A DNA stretch of 64,000 bases from JALOLV01 sp046295175 (GTDB taxonomy: Bacteria > Bacteroidota > Bacteroidia > Cytophagales > Spirosomataceae). Below are positions 32,556 through 41,730 of the stretch, in pieces. Made by a program: the position numbers and the translations under genes. Positions within the stretch are counted from its first letter, which is position 1. Every line of letters begins with the position of its first letter. The notes beneath the pieces are model-generated. The model was not told where the DNA came from, made no database searches, and worked only from the letters and a program-made list of their open reading frames with translations. The stretch lies in contig JBKBNY010000002.1 in the NCBI GenBank assembly GCA_046295175.1, positions 372,001 to 436,000 of the forward strand, written 5' to 3'.

Positions 32556-33296
32556 TTAATCCAATAATGACCATTTAAAAATCCCGATTTTTGAGAGGCA
32601 ATAAAGCATAGAAACTCTCAAAACTCCCAGACCATATTTAGAGCTTCGCACAAAATTAATTGAAGATGCTTCTTCAAAATATTTAGTCGGACAAGTAACT
32701 TCGGCAATCTCAAAATCTTTCCAGAATATTTGGGCAATCATCTCATTATCAAAAATAAAATCGTCGTCGCATTTCTTAAAAGGTACTTTTTGCAGCACTT
32801 CTTTCGAGAACGCACGGTAGCCCGTGTGGTATTCTGATAATTTTTGAGACATCAATAAATTCTGAGTAAATGTCAGAAAACGATTGGCAACGTATTTATA
32901 AAGCGGCATTCCGCCTTTCAAAGCTCCTTTTCCGAGAATCCTCGAACCAAAAACTACCGGATACAAATCTTCGCCGATGATAGATACCATCGCACGGATT
33001 AGCTTCGGGGTGTATTGGTAGTCGGGATGTACCATCACGACAATATCAGCACCGATTTCGAGGGCCTTTGTGTAGCAAGTTTTTTGGTTTCCGCCGTAAC
33101 CTTTGTTTTTGTCATGACGGATAACGTGCTGAATACCAAGTTTTTGTGCAACAACCGTTGTGTCATCGGGGCTGGCGTCATCAACCAAAATTACTTCATC
33201 GACAATATCGAAAGGAATCTCTCTGTATGTTCTCTCTACGGTTAGCGATGCTTTGTAAGCAGGCATCACGACCACTACTTTTTTACCGTTATACAT
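32556..33296 (-). CDS. Glycosyltransferase family 2 (polyprenyl-phosphate sugar transferase type)
   Basis: Cytosolic GT-A glycosyltransferase of 246 residues. 'KVVVVMPAYKASLTVERTY' starts the fold. 'EVILVDDASPDDT' (Asp-Asp near 40) binds the nucleotide. 'IVVMVHPDYQYTPKLI' near 85-100 holds the metal-binding region, where the usual DxD appears as H-P-D. 'KGGMPLYKYVANRFLT' and 'TGYRAFSKEVL' match dolichol-phosphate-mannose-synthase-like enzymes. There are no membrane segments. It is divergent from the sialidase gene. A role in surface glycan or lipid-linked sugar synthesis is likely, but the sugar is unknown. Confidence 0.85.
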   Translation of the reverse strand: MYNGKKVVVVMPAYKASLTVERTYREIPFDIVDEVILVDDASPDDTTVVAQKLGIQHVIRHDKNKGYGGNQKTCYTKALEIGADIVVMVHPDYQYTPKLIRAMVSIIGEDLYPVVFGSRILGKGALKGGMPLYKYVANRFLTFTQNLLMSQKLSEYHTGYRAFSKEVLQKVPFKKCDDDFIFDNEMIAQIFWKDFEIAEVTCPTKYFEEASSINFVRSSKYGLGVLRVSMLYCLSKIGIFKWSLLD

Positions 33297-33489
33297 GGGG
33301 TAATCTGCTGATTTTCGGTGCTTTTAAGCAAGCCGAATGGGTTATGTTTGGGTTACAAATATACTAATACGGCATTTGTCTCAACGAAAAATGCCCAGAA
33401 TTAATAATTACAAACTATATGCCATAATCTTTGGGAGCGAAAAAATCCGCATTATTCATCATATATTTGGGCAAATAAACAGCAAAACC

Positions 33490-34632
33490 ATGATTTTTCT
33501 ATTCAATCTCCTTCTCCTTATTCTCCCACAAAATCCGCAAGAAAGTACAGTTTTTGAAAATGGTGAGGGTAATTATAAATGTTTTAGAATACCCGCCATC
33601 ATCAAAGCCAAAAATGGTGATTTACTGGCGTTTGCCGAAGCTCGTCGAGAAAATTGTGGTGATTATGGCGATGTCGAAATCGTATTGAAAAGGAGTTCCG
33701 ACAACGGAAAAACTTGGAGTAATATGACTGTCGTAGCCGATTTTGGCGATAAACAAGCAGGGAATCCAGCTCCAGTGCTTGATTTGACCGATAAGCGTTT
33801 CTCCAACGGTCGGATTTTCTTGTTTTATAATACAGGAATCACAACCGAAAACAACGTACGCAAAGGGCAAGCCGTAAGAGAGATTTGGTATAAAACCAGC
33901 ACCGATGGCGGTAAAACGTGGTCGGATGCTACCAATATCACCCAATTTGTCTCGAAGCCCAAGCATCCAGCCGTAAATCCTAACTATAATTTTACAGAAG
34001 ACTGGCGAAGCTACGCCAACACGCCTGGTCATGCCTTGCAGATTCAGAAAGGAAAATACCGTGGACGTATTTTTGTAGCGGCAAATCACTCGGTGGGCGA
34101 ACTCAAAAACGACTCAAAAGACTACGTAGCTCACGGATTCTATACCGACGACCACGGCAAAACTTGGCAGCTTTCGCCCGATGTGCCTTATGCGGGTAGC
34201 AACGAATCTATTGCCATCGAGACCGCCGATGGTGGAATTCTGATGAATAGCCGAAACGAATCGCGAGATGCTAAATTCAGGATTATGTCGTACTCTAAAG
34301 ACGCTGGCAAAACATGGTCAAAGACTTGGGTAGAGCAACAACTACCAGACCCAATTTGTCAGGCAAGTATGATTGTGTATCAACCTAAAAAAGGTCAGCA
34401 AATAATACTGTTCTCGAACCCAAACAGCCAGAGTAAAAGAGAAAAACTGACAATAAAAATTAGTTTTGACGGTGCTAAAACGTGGTCGTCGGGCAAAGAA
34501 ATTTACACCAATTCGTCGGCATATTCTGATTTAGTTATCCAACAAAACAATGAAATCGGCGTATTATTTGAGAAAGATAATTACAGTAAAATCGTTTATA
34601 CTAATTTTTCGTATAATTGGCTGATTGAATAG
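33490..34632 (+). CDS. Exo-alpha-sialidase (GH33-type, BNR/Asp-box protein)
   Basis: Secreted six-bladed propeller hydrolase that removes terminal sialic acids from glycans. The preferred ATG gives 381 residues and a short hydrophobic leader ('MIFLFNLLLLILPQN'); the frame extends upstream to 33337 without homology. 'YKCFRIPAII' contains the FRIP arginine motif. Five Asp-boxes are visible: 'SSDNGKTW', 'STDGGKTW', 'TDDHGKTW', 'SKDAGKTW' and 'SFDGAKTW'. 'FAEARREN' carries a further conserved Glu/Arg region. No sialic acid transporter or catabolic genes adjoin it, so it may act as a foraging enzyme on its own. Confidence 0.88.
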   Translation: MIFLFNLLLLILPQNPQESTVFENGEGNYKCFRIPAIIKAKNGDLLAFAEARRENCGDYGDVEIVLKRSSDNGKTWSNMTVVADFGDKQAGNPAPVLDLTDKRFSNGRIFLFYNTGITTENNVRKGQAVREIWYKTSTDGGKTWSDATNITQFVSKPKHPAVNPNYNFTEDWRSYANTPGHALQIQKGKYRGRIFVAANHSVGELKNDSKDYVAHGFYTDDHGKTWQLSPDVPYAGSNESIAIETADGGILMNSRNESRDAKFRIMSYSKDAGKTWSKTWVEQQLPDPICQASMIVYQPKKGQQIILFSNPNSQSKREKLTIKISFDGAKTWSSGKEIYTNSSAYSDLVIQQNNEIGVLFEKDNYSKIVYTNFSYNWLIE

Positions 34633-34727
34633 TATTGCCAAATAATATTCCAAATATAGATACAATCAATGAATATTGTGTAATATTTCCAAATCATATT
34701 CTGTTTTATATTAAAATTAAACAGGCT

Positions 34728-35072
34728 ATGTATATGAAAAATAAAGTGATTTTTGGAGTATTCGTTGGATTAATCGTGTCTTATGTAGGAGTTGCTCAAA
34801 GCACACCTAATTATAAGCAGCAGAACCATTTAGTGGGTTCAAAAAAAGAGGTTAAAAATCAAGCAGGTTTATCGGTAGTACACCATGAAGCATTTACCAC
34901 AAATCCGCTTCAAAATCATGGTAACTATAAAGCGTTTCAAGTAGTGCAATTGCCTAAAACGTTGAATGTGCAGCTTAGCAAATCGGGCGATAGACACCGT
35001 AACTACAAACAGAAAAACTTGTTGACAAAAAGTAATTATCCGTTAGTAAGTAGAAGTGAAGAACAAATCTAA
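34728..35072 (+). CDS. Small secreted hypothetical protein
   Basis: About 114 residues with a signal peptide ('KNKVIFGVFVGLIVSYVGVAQ'). A basic, His/Asn/Gln-rich mature part contains two similar 'NYK-Q-N-L' segments ('NYKQQNHLVGSKK' near 30 and 'NYKQKNLLTKSNY' near 92), hinting at an internal repeat. No family recognised. The frame is open further upstream, but the chosen ATG starts the signal peptide. A terminator follows. Confidence 0.5.
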   Translation: MYMKNKVIFGVFVGLIVSYVGVAQSTPNYKQQNHLVGSKKEVKNQAGLSVVHHEAFTTNPLQNHGNYKAFQVVQLPKTLNVQLSKSGDRHRNYKQKNLLTKSNYPLVSRSEEQI

Positions 35073-35081
35073 AGTACAAAC

Positions 35082-35108
35082 AAAGGCGTGGAGTGATTCA
35101 CGCCTTTT
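35082..35108 (+). terminator. Terminator between the small secreted protein and MFS genes
   Basis: AAAGGCGTG and CACGCCTTT pair perfectly around an 8-base loop; T-rich on one side and A-rich on the other, so it works for both convergent genes. Confidence 0.7.
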
Positions 35109-35112
35109 ATAT

Positions 35113-36309
35113 TTACACCAATCTTCGAAGCCACCAAAATCCCAAAGAGGCGATTAAAGCAAAACTCCCGAATAAATACCAGAGAGCATCATAACCGAAA
35201 TTGGCAATAACTTGCGTACCAATCAACGGAGCCGAAACCTGCGAAACCGACCAAGTCATGGCATACAATGCCGAGTATTGCCCACGATTATGTGCCTTGG
35301 CACGCTCCATACTAAAAGCATTCATAAAAGGCATCGCAAACATCTCCGAAGCGGTTGCAAAGACGATTCCGACGAGCATCCACGAATAGCTCGTAAAAAA
35401 TAAGAATAATCCATAATTTATAACCAGTAGAATAGAGCCGACAGTCATAAATTGGAGTTTTGTAAATTTCTTTTCAATCTTGTAAATCAATACCATTTCG
35501 ATTACGGCTACCAAAATACCGTTGATACCCATCAAAATACCGATTTGCTGCTCCGAAAACATACAAACTTCTTTGTAGAATAGCGGAATAACCGTAAACA
35601 ACGGAAAAAACGTAATGGCGTAGAATGTCGCAAAGCCAATAAAAACCAAGAAAACGGTATCTTTATACGGCGATTCTGAGCGATTTAGGGCTTTTTCTTC
35701 GTGCGATAATTTTGCTTTTTTCTCAACCTTACTTCTTAGAAAAATCCAAACCAAGACCGCAGCCAAAATATTAGAAACGCCATCGGTCCAAAACAAATAA
35801 GTGTAGTCTCTCGATGCCAAAAAGCCTCCGACAGCAGGACCAATTGCCCAACCGACGTTTATTGCTAAACGAACCAACGAAACCGACCGCGTGAAGGTTT
35901 CGGGCGTACTAAAGTGGGCGATTGATGCCGTATTGGCAGGGCGGTATGCCTCGCCAAACATAGCCAAGATAAATGTGCAGATACATAGCGAGATGAGGGA
36001 GTTTAACTCGCTCATCACAAAAAATATTGAGCCGCCAATGAGCAAACTCCAAAACTGCACAAAATAATGCCCATAAATATCGGTCAATTTGCCCCCAAGC
36101 CATGCTCCGAGTACAGCACCTAATCCGAAACTCATCATAACATAGCCAGCGTTTTCGACACTGAAATGCAGCTTTTGAGTAGTATAAACGGTCAAAAAAG
36201 CCACAACCATTGTTCCTGCTCGGTTGATGAGCATAACCAACGACAAAAACCAAACTTCACGAGAGATGCCTCCGTAGGCATTCCGAAACAATGAAACAAT
36301 ACTCGACAC
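35113..36309 (-). CDS. MFS transporter
   Basis: Major facilitator superfamily protein of 398 residues with about twelve hydrophobic segments. The loop 2-3 motif reads 'GAWLGGKLTDIYGHYFVQF' near residues 67-85, the classical G-x-x-x-D-x-x-G pattern. The central loop after segment six is Lys/Glu-rich ('RSKVEKKAKLSHEEKAL'). It resembles the multidrug-efflux-like group of small MFS proteins. The substrate is unknown. It is divergent from the GNAT gene, with a 7-bp inverted repeat in the gap. Confidence 0.85.
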   Translation of the reverse strand: MSSIVSLFRNAYGGISREVWFLSLVMLINRAGTMVVAFLTVYTTQKLHFSVENAGYVMMSFGLGAVLGAWLGGKLTDIYGHYFVQFWSLLIGGSIFFVMSELNSLISLCICTFILAMFGEAYRPANTASIAHFSTPETFTRSVSLVRLAINVGWAIGPAVGGFLASRDYTYLFWTDGVSNILAAVLVWIFLRSKVEKKAKLSHEEKALNRSESPYKDTVFLVFIGFATFYAITFFPLFTVIPLFYKEVCMFSEQQIGILMGINGILVAVIEMVLIYKIEKKFTKLQFMTVGSILLVINYGLFLFFTSYSWMLVGIVFATASEMFAMPFMNAFSMERAKAHNRGQYSALYAMTWSVSQVSAPLIGTQVIANFGYDALWYLFGSFALIASLGFWWLRRLV

Positions 36310-36330
36310 AGACTTTTCAGAATTGATTAT

Positions 36331-36351
36331 TGAATAGATAGGAACTATTCA
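36331..36351. promoter_or_regulatory. Inverted repeat between divergent MFS and GNAT genes
   Basis: TGAATAG and CTATTCA are perfect 7-bp arms with a 7-base spacer, 22 bases upstream of the MFS start. The geometry suits an operator, but no regulator is adjacent. Confidence 0.3.
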
Positions 36352-36426
36352 AAAAAGATTGGGATTTTATTAATGAAGGAGTTTTTACTGAAAACAGTTC
36401 ATCAAAACCTATAATTTTAAAAACCT

Positions 36427-36885
36427 ATGGACTTAGAAATTATCGATTACGAACCCATTTACAAAGAGGATTTTAAGAATCTTAACATCGAATGGATTGA
36501 AAAATACTTTACCGTTGAGCCACACGACCTCGAACAATTAGACGAACCCGAAGGCTATATTCTTAGCAATGGCGGAAAGATTTTCTTTGCCAAGTACGGC
36601 GACGAAATCGTCGGAACTTGTGCTTTAATAAAAACTGGCGGAACAAGCTACGAACTCGCCAAAATGGCCGTTTCGCCCAAATATCAGGGCATTGGAGCGG
36701 GTAGAAAGCTCGGTCAAGCAGCCATTGAAGCTGCCCAAAAACTCGGTGCAACGTATCTGTATTTAGAATCGAATCAAAAACTTACGCCTGCCCTAACGCT
36801 TTACAAAAGTTTAGGATTTGTCGAAGTGCCTATCGGCGATACTCCTTTTGCAAGAGCAAATTTCAAGGCCGAAATCCACTTCTAA
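36427..36885 (+). CDS. GNAT family N-acetyltransferase
   Basis: Acetyl-CoA-dependent acetyltransferase of 152 residues. Motif A is 'LAKMAVSPKYQGIGAGRKLG' near residues 77-96, with the Q-G-I-G-A-G loop that binds the pyrophosphate. 'YLYLESNQKLTPALTLYKSLGF' follows as the motif B region. Acceptor unknown; similar proteins acetylate small amines or amino acids. Its 3' end overlaps the convergent DoxX-like gene by 4 bases. Confidence 0.88.
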   Translation: MDLEIIDYEPIYKEDFKNLNIEWIEKYFTVEPHDLEQLDEPEGYILSNGGKIFFAKYGDEIVGTCALIKTGGTSYELAKMAVSPKYQGIGAGRKLGQAAIEAAQKLGATYLYLESNQKLTPALTLYKSLGFVEVPIGDTPFARANFKAEIHF

Positions 36886-37292
36886 GCGTGTAGGCTGTAC
36901 AGATACAATCCAAAAACCATCAATAAGAAGTATCCCACGAGCGATGCAGCCCCTGCGTAATCTTTGGCGATGCGTTGTCCCAAAAATAAACTCAGAATCG
37001 AAATAACCGATAACTCAAGACCAATGATGGCAAAGTCCTTCATGCCTTGGTCGTAATAGAGGTACGCCCCAACGAGCGAACACAACCCTGCTGCTACTTC
37101 TAAAACAAGGATTGTAATAAAGAGCAATAACGAAACCGGATTTAAGAATGTCTTGGCAAAAACACTTTTGATGTAGTCACGATTGCCTTTAAAATCGAAA
37201 ACCTTGTCGAGTCCGCTTTGCAGAAATAAAATTGCCGAAAACAAAGAAACCGAAATCTGGAGGAATTTTAATAATGTCTGGTCCAACATCAT
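36882..37292 (-). CDS. DoxX-like small membrane protein
   Basis: A 136-residue protein with four hydrophobic segments. 'FLQSGLDKVFDFKGNRDYI' near residues 23-41 is the loop motif of DoxX/DoxD-type proteins ('G-x-x-K-x-x-D'). The fold resembles quinone-associated membrane subunits. No catalytic partner lies nearby and the function is unknown. Convergent with the GNAT gene, divergent from the DUF1761 gene. Confidence 0.65.
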   Translation of the reverse strand: MMLDQTLLKFLQISVSLFSAILFLQSGLDKVFDFKGNRDYIKSVFAKTFLNPVSLLLFITILVLEVAAGLCSLVGAYLYYDQGMKDFAIIGLELSVISILSLFLGQRIAKDYAGAASLVGYFLLMVFGLYLYSLHA

Positions 37293-37356
37293 ATTTGTCG
37301 AAGGGTTAAGTTTGGTACAAAGCTACGAAATCAATGATTTTGAATGGAGAAATCGC

Positions 37357-37386
37357 TTGTAAAATTAAATTTTTATAATAGATTTG
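37357..37386 (+). promoter_or_regulatory. Promoter of the DUF1761 gene
   Basis: TTG (37357-37359), exactly 19 bases, then TAGATTTG (37379-37386). This is an ideal Bacteroidota promoter. Its -7 element overlaps the first in-frame codons of the long frame, which supports the later ATG at 37426 as the true start. Confidence 0.65.
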
Positions 37387-37425
37387 TATAAACGTATATA
37401 TACCGACCGTAAAACCTTAAGCATT

Positions 37426-37845
37426 ATGAAACCTCTAAAAATCAATTATTTAGCTGTTGTTGTGGCTGCAATTGCCACGTTTGTATTAGGAGCCATCTGG
37501 TACATTGCCCTAAGCGAGCCTTGGATGAAAGCCAGCGACCTCACCGAAGAGCAAATCGTGAATTCGGGCGGAGCAGTTTCTTCGTACGCTATCAGTTTTA
37601 TAATCTATGTCGTGATGTCGTTTGCAATGGCAATGATTTTCAAATCAATGGGAATCAGCACTCTCCAAACGGGTTTTATGACTGGTCTTTTGATTGGTAC
37701 AGCCTTTATTTTTGGCTCGACGATTATCAATAATTCTTACGGATTAAAACCATTTAGTCTTTCGCTAATAAATGGTGGCTTCGGCTCATTAAGCGGTGGT
37801 TTGATGGGGGCGATTCTCGGAGCATGGAAGAAATATGCTGATTGA
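37426..37845 (+). CDS. DUF1761 family membrane protein
   Basis: A 139-residue protein with four hydrophobic segments. The N-terminal 'NYLAVVVAAIATFVLGAIWY' helix followed by 'SEPWMKASDLTEEQI' is typical of DUF1761 proteins. The Gly-rich last segment 'GGFGSLSGGLMGAILGAW' also fits. Function unknown. The start was chosen because the promoter lies upstream of it and inside the longer frame. A terminator with a T8 tract follows. Confidence 0.75.
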   Translation: MKPLKINYLAVVVAAIATFVLGAIWYIALSEPWMKASDLTEEQIVNSGGAVSSYAISFIIYVVMSFAMAMIFKSMGISTLQTGFMTGLLIGTAFIFGSTIINNSYGLKPFSLSLINGGFGSLSGGLMGAILGAWKKYAD

Positions 37846-37873
37846 AAGAACATACATTTCTAAGAAAAATTAA

Positions 37874-37911
37874 ACGTCAATCTGAAATTTAATGAGATTG
37901 GCGTTTTTTTT
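37874..37911 (+). terminator. Intrinsic terminator after the DUF1761 gene
   Basis: ACGTCAATCT and AGATTGGCGT pair with one G-U around an 11-base loop, then run into eight T. Confidence 0.8.
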
Positions 37912-37981
37912 GCTTTATATGTTTACTAATTACAATATGTTGACATCGGCAACGTTTTATTAAAAAATCACAACAAATCTT

Positions 37982-38908
37982 ATGAAAAGAATCTCTACTA
38001 TTGCCACCGTACTACTCACGGTTTTTAGTGCAAAGGCACAATTCAACAACGCTGGTTATTTGTACAACCAAAACTTTTTAAATCCTGCACTACCTGTCTT
38101 AAATCAAAATACAAGTATAACAAGTGCCTTTGGACACTCTTTTTTTAAATATTCGTCTCCATTATCGGGAAGTAACCCGTATAGTTTAGATTTGAATGTA
38201 AGTCATAATTTTAATAAGAATAATGCTGCCGATTTGATAGTAAGTCATAATAAAATTGGAACCCAGAATACATCATCTTTTATGGGGTCTTATTCTCACG
38301 CATGGACTTTATCCGAAAATACTCATTTATCAGTAGGTTTTAGAGCTGGTTTGGGTACTTATAAATGGAATCCACAATATTTGAATACATCTCTTGGCGA
38401 AACTAACTCTCAGTATGGTATTTTTGGGGCAGGTTTACACCTTGATACTAAAAGGTTTTTTGTTGGTGTTTCTCTTCCACAAATTGTTACACCAGTTGAG
38501 ATACAAGTCAGTTCCCAAACCGCAAAAGTTAAAGTAGTACCTACGTATTTCAATGCTTTAGTTGGGGCAAAACTAAATTTAGGTTCCAAAACCAAGCTGA
38601 TACCAGCTTTGCTAATCAACACTGCCAAAAATTATAATTGGGGATTAAATGGTAATTTAACGCTCAATTATAACGATAAAATCAATATTTTCAGCTCTAC
38701 GGCTATAGTTTCAAATCGTGTAGATTATGGTTTCGAGCAACCCCTATATTTTGCAAAAAATAGTGTTATTTTGGGTGGAAGTATCCGTTTCTTTAAGAAA
38801 ATTGATATTGGTTATACAAGACAAATCATAAATAATAATTTGATAGCTAACATAAATCCTACACAAAAAAATCAATTCTTCTTACGATTTATCCAACCAA
38901 CAAAATAA
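37982..38908 (+). CDS. PorP/SprF family type IX secretion membrane protein (second copy)
   Basis: Outer-membrane beta-barrel of 308 residues with a signal peptide ('MKRISTIATVLLTVFSAKAQ'). 'YNQNFLNPALPVLNQN' shortly after it matches the N-terminal region of PorP/SprF, more divergent than the copy at 26640. Alternating amphipathic strands and an aromatic C-terminus ('FFLRFIQPTK') support a barrel. Unlike the first copy, no CTD substrate gene is adjacent. A terminator separates it from mutL. Confidence 0.75.
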   Translation: MKRISTIATVLLTVFSAKAQFNNAGYLYNQNFLNPALPVLNQNTSITSAFGHSFFKYSSPLSGSNPYSLDLNVSHNFNKNNAADLIVSHNKIGTQNTSSFMGSYSHAWTLSENTHLSVGFRAGLGTYKWNPQYLNTSLGETNSQYGIFGAGLHLDTKRFFVGVSLPQIVTPVEIQVSSQTAKVKVVPTYFNALVGAKLNLGSKTKLIPALLINTAKNYNWGLNGNLTLNYNDKINIFSSTAIVSNRVDYGFEQPLYFAKNSVILGGSIRFFKKIDIGYTRQIINNNLIANINPTQKNQFFLRFIQPTK

Positions 38909-38931
38909 CTTTTTCAATACACGTTGAATCC

Positions 38932-38970
38932 AACCGCCGGGTAGAATTTCTACTTTGGCGGTTTTTATTT
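38932..38970 (+). terminator. Intrinsic terminator after the second PorP/SprF gene
   Basis: AACCGCC and GGCGGTT arms with an inner GTAGAA/TTCTAC stem, followed by TTTATTTTT. Confidence 0.7.
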
Positions 38971-39072
38971 TTAAAAAAATGTAGCTAAATCCTCCAAAAA
39001 ATAGCAAATTTGCATCTAAGCCCAATTGAACACTTTACAGCTAAAAACTGTTATTTTTTTAAACTTTAATTG

Positions 39073-40962
39073 ATGCAAGATATAATTCATTTACTACCCG
39101 ATTCGATAGCAAATCAGATTGCGGCAGGAGAGGTTGTGCAGAGACCCGCTTCGGTAGTAAAAGAACTACTTGAAAACTCGATTGATGCTTCAGCTCAGAA
39201 TATTCAAGTTATCATAAAAGATGCAGGCCGCACACTCATTCAGGTGATTGATGACGGAATCGGCATGTCTGCTACCGATGTCCGAATGAGTTTTGAGCGT
39301 CATGCTACATCCAAAATCCGTACTTCGGATGATTTATTCGAAATCCGCACAATGGGCTTTCGTGGCGAAGCACTTGCATCCATCTGTGCGGTAGCTCAGG
39401 TAGAAGTTCGCACCCGTCGATTGGTCGATGAAGTCGGTTCGCTGATTCGTATAGAAGGCTCCGAACTAAAAACCCAAGAATCGGTTTCGTGTCCAAAGGG
39501 TACCAATTTCCAAGTAAAAAACCTGTTTTTTAACGTTCCAGCACGCCGAAACTTCCTGAAATCGAACCCTGTCGAGATGAAACACATCTTAGACGAATTT
39601 CAACGAGTTTCGTTGGCTCATCCAGATGTTTCGTTTTCGCTATATCACAACGATGTCGAGGTTTATAACTTGCCAGCCAGCAAATTAAGCCGCCGAATCA
39701 CCGATATTTTTGGCAAAACCTACCGCGAGCAATTGGCTGGTTGCCAAGAAGATACGCCATTTGTCAATCTTTCGGGATACGTTGGTAAGCCCGAATCGGC
39801 CAAAAAAGGGCGTGGCGAGCAGTTTTTCTTTGTCAATAAACGATTCATCAAGCATAATTACCTACACCATGCGGTTTTGAGTGCCTTTGAGTCAACCATT
39901 CCCGAAGGTAGTAGCCCATTCTACGTGCTGTTTATCGAAATCGACCCATCGCATATCGATATAAACATTCATCCGACCAAAACCGAAATCAAATTCGACG
40001 ACGAAAGAGCCGTTTATGCCATTATTCGTTCGGCAGTAAAACGCTCAATCGGGGTTTATAACCTTACACCAACGATTGATTTTGAGTCAGATATAAATTT
40101 CGGCAACATGACCTCTACGGGTCGTTTTACCGATTCACCTAAGCCAATTCAATCATCAGAATCGCTTTATTCTGATTTTGAAAAAGGAACAAATTCGTTT
40201 CAGCCATCCAAGACCGACTACAACCCAGTTCATCAATCAAATACCAATAATTGGCAAAAGCTTTTTGATGGATTGGATAGCTTTAAACTCAACAATCAGT
40301 CGAGAATTGATTTTGAACCCGATGATGCCCCACTGACACTCGGAAGCAAAGCCAATGACCTCACCGAAGAAGGTAAGTTGGTTTCGGCAATGGATGAAGT
40401 CAGTGCCATCCAGATTCATAATCGTTTTTTGGTGGCTCAGTCGAGCGGTGGGCTAATGCTCATCGACCAGAGAGCGGCCTATGAGCGAATCTTGTACGAG
40501 AAATATTACAATACACTCAAAAACAAGAATTCGTTTACACAACAATTGCTTTTTCCTAAAATCGTCGATTTACATCCGGCCGATTTCCAATTGGTTCTCG
40601 AAATCAAAGACGAAATCCGTTCATTGGGCTTTTCGATTGAAGAATTTGGCCCAAATACCTTCAAAATCAACGGAGTGCCGCCCGAAGTGCAAGACGAAAG
40701 CGAAAAAGAGATTTTTGAGGGTTTGGTCCAACAGTTTAAGACCAATCAAGCCGATTTACGACTCGACAAATCCGAGAATATCGCTCGTTCGTTTGCCAAG
40801 CGTTCGTCGGCCAAATACGTTGTCGAATTATCCAAAATAGAGATAAACTTACTGATTCATCAGCTTTTTGAGACTTCGGTGCCAGGGTACACACCAAGCG
40901 GCGAACCAATCATGACGATTCTGACGTTAGATAAATTAGCGGAGTTGGTTTTGAAGAAGTAA
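39073..40962 (+). CDS. mutL: DNA mismatch repair protein MutL
   Basis: GHKL ATPase that couples MutS mismatch recognition to downstream repair. It has 629 residues from the ATG, which directly follows an in-frame TTG. ATPase motifs are 'KELLENSIDA' near 31-40, 'DDGIGMS' near 60 and 'TMGFRGEALASI' near 92-103. A Ser/Asn-rich linker covers about 340-440. The C-terminal dimer domain contains 'DQRAAYERILYE' near 465-476, which aligns with the endonuclease motif DQHA(x)2E(x)4E but has Arg in place of the metal-binding His. The C-terminal 'TPSGEPIM' lacks the Cys/His of the zinc site. Endonuclease activity is therefore doubtful. Confidence 0.95.
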   Translation: MQDIIHLLPDSIANQIAAGEVVQRPASVVKELLENSIDASAQNIQVIIKDAGRTLIQVIDDGIGMSATDVRMSFERHATSKIRTSDDLFEIRTMGFRGEALASICAVAQVEVRTRRLVDEVGSLIRIEGSELKTQESVSCPKGTNFQVKNLFFNVPARRNFLKSNPVEMKHILDEFQRVSLAHPDVSFSLYHNDVEVYNLPASKLSRRITDIFGKTYREQLAGCQEDTPFVNLSGYVGKPESAKKGRGEQFFFVNKRFIKHNYLHHAVLSAFESTIPEGSSPFYVLFIEIDPSHIDINIHPTKTEIKFDDERAVYAIIRSAVKRSIGVYNLTPTIDFESDINFGNMTSTGRFTDSPKPIQSSESLYSDFEKGTNSFQPSKTDYNPVHQSNTNNWQKLFDGLDSFKLNNQSRIDFEPDDAPLTLGSKANDLTEEGKLVSAMDEVSAIQIHNRFLVAQSSGGLMLIDQRAAYERILYEKYYNTLKNKNSFTQQLLFPKIVDLHPADFQLVLEIKDEIRSLGFSIEEFGPNTFKINGVPPEVQDESEKEIFEGLVQQFKTNQADLRLDKSENIARSFAKRSSAKYVVELSKIEINLLIHQLFETSVPGYTPSGEPIMTILTLDKLAELVLKK

Positions 40963-40998
40963 GAATTTGTCTATACATTTGATTTTTGCTATCAGATT

Positions 40999-41730
40999 AT
41001 GTTTTATTTATCGCCAGTTGTTAAGAAATTACTAATTGCCAATGTTGTTATATTCATTCTACAAGGATTTTATTCGGGTGGAATGGGCTTGGCGGCATAC
41101 TATATGTCGCATGGCGAATTACCATTGATTGATAGATTTTTTGCGTTGCCAAGTGCATATTTGCCCAATAATCAGTCGGGCGGAGCAATAAATCCAAACT
41201 TTTATCCTTGGCAAATAGTTACGTACATGTTTTTGCACGGAAGCTGGGGGCATTTGTTTAGCAATATGTTTGGTCTATTTATCTTTGGCTCAACGGTTGA
41301 GTCGTTTATGGGGCCAAATAAATTCTTCAAATACTACCTTATTACAGGTATAGGAGCGGGAATAGCCCAGGTACTTGTAAATTCGTACGATTTGTACCAA
41401 TATTCGCTTTCAGGAGCATCCAATCAATACGATGAATACGTAAAATTGGTGCATACTGTCGGTGCTTCTGGTGCGATTTTTGGTATATTGGTAGCGTACG
41501 CTTACAAGTTTCCGAATAATGAATTAATAATTTTTCCGATTCCTTTTCCGTTAAAAGCTAAATATTTCATAATTTTATATGGATTATATGAAACATTCGC
41601 TGGCGTAAAGGGTTCTTTAGATAACGTTGCCCATTTTGCACATATCGGCGGATTACTGACAGGGTATATTTTATTAAGATTTTTTAGCTATAGCTCAGGA
41701 GGGTACAGTCGCAATGATTGGGGTTCTTGA
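40999..41730 (+). CDS. Rhomboid family intramembrane serine protease
   Basis: Polytopic protease of 243 residues that cleaves membrane proteins within or near the bilayer. 'HGSWGHLFSNMFGLFIFG' near residues 81-98 holds the conserved His/Asn of helix 2. The nucleophile is in 'GASGAIFGILVAYAY' near 155, and the catalytic His in 'VAHFAHIGGLLTGYI' near 213-227. All Ser-His dyad elements are present. The substrate is unknown. The next rhomboid gene overlaps its 3' end by 17 bases. Confidence 0.9.
   Translation: MFYLSPVVKKLLIANVVIFILQGFYSGGMGLAAYYMSHGELPLIDRFFALPSAYLPNNQSGGAINPNFYPWQIVTYMFLHGSWGHLFSNMFGLFIFGSTVESFMGPNKFFKYYLITGIGAGIAQVLVNSYDLYQYSLSGASNQYDEYVKLVHTVGASGAIFGILVAYAYKFPNNELIIFPIPFPLKAKYFIILYGLYETFAGVKGSLDNVAHFAHIGGLLTGYILLRFFSYSSGGYSRNDWGS

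Noticed and set aside
33337..33489. 51-residue N-terminal extension of the sialidase
   Set aside because: Non-homologous, and would bury the hydrophobic leader that starts at 33490.
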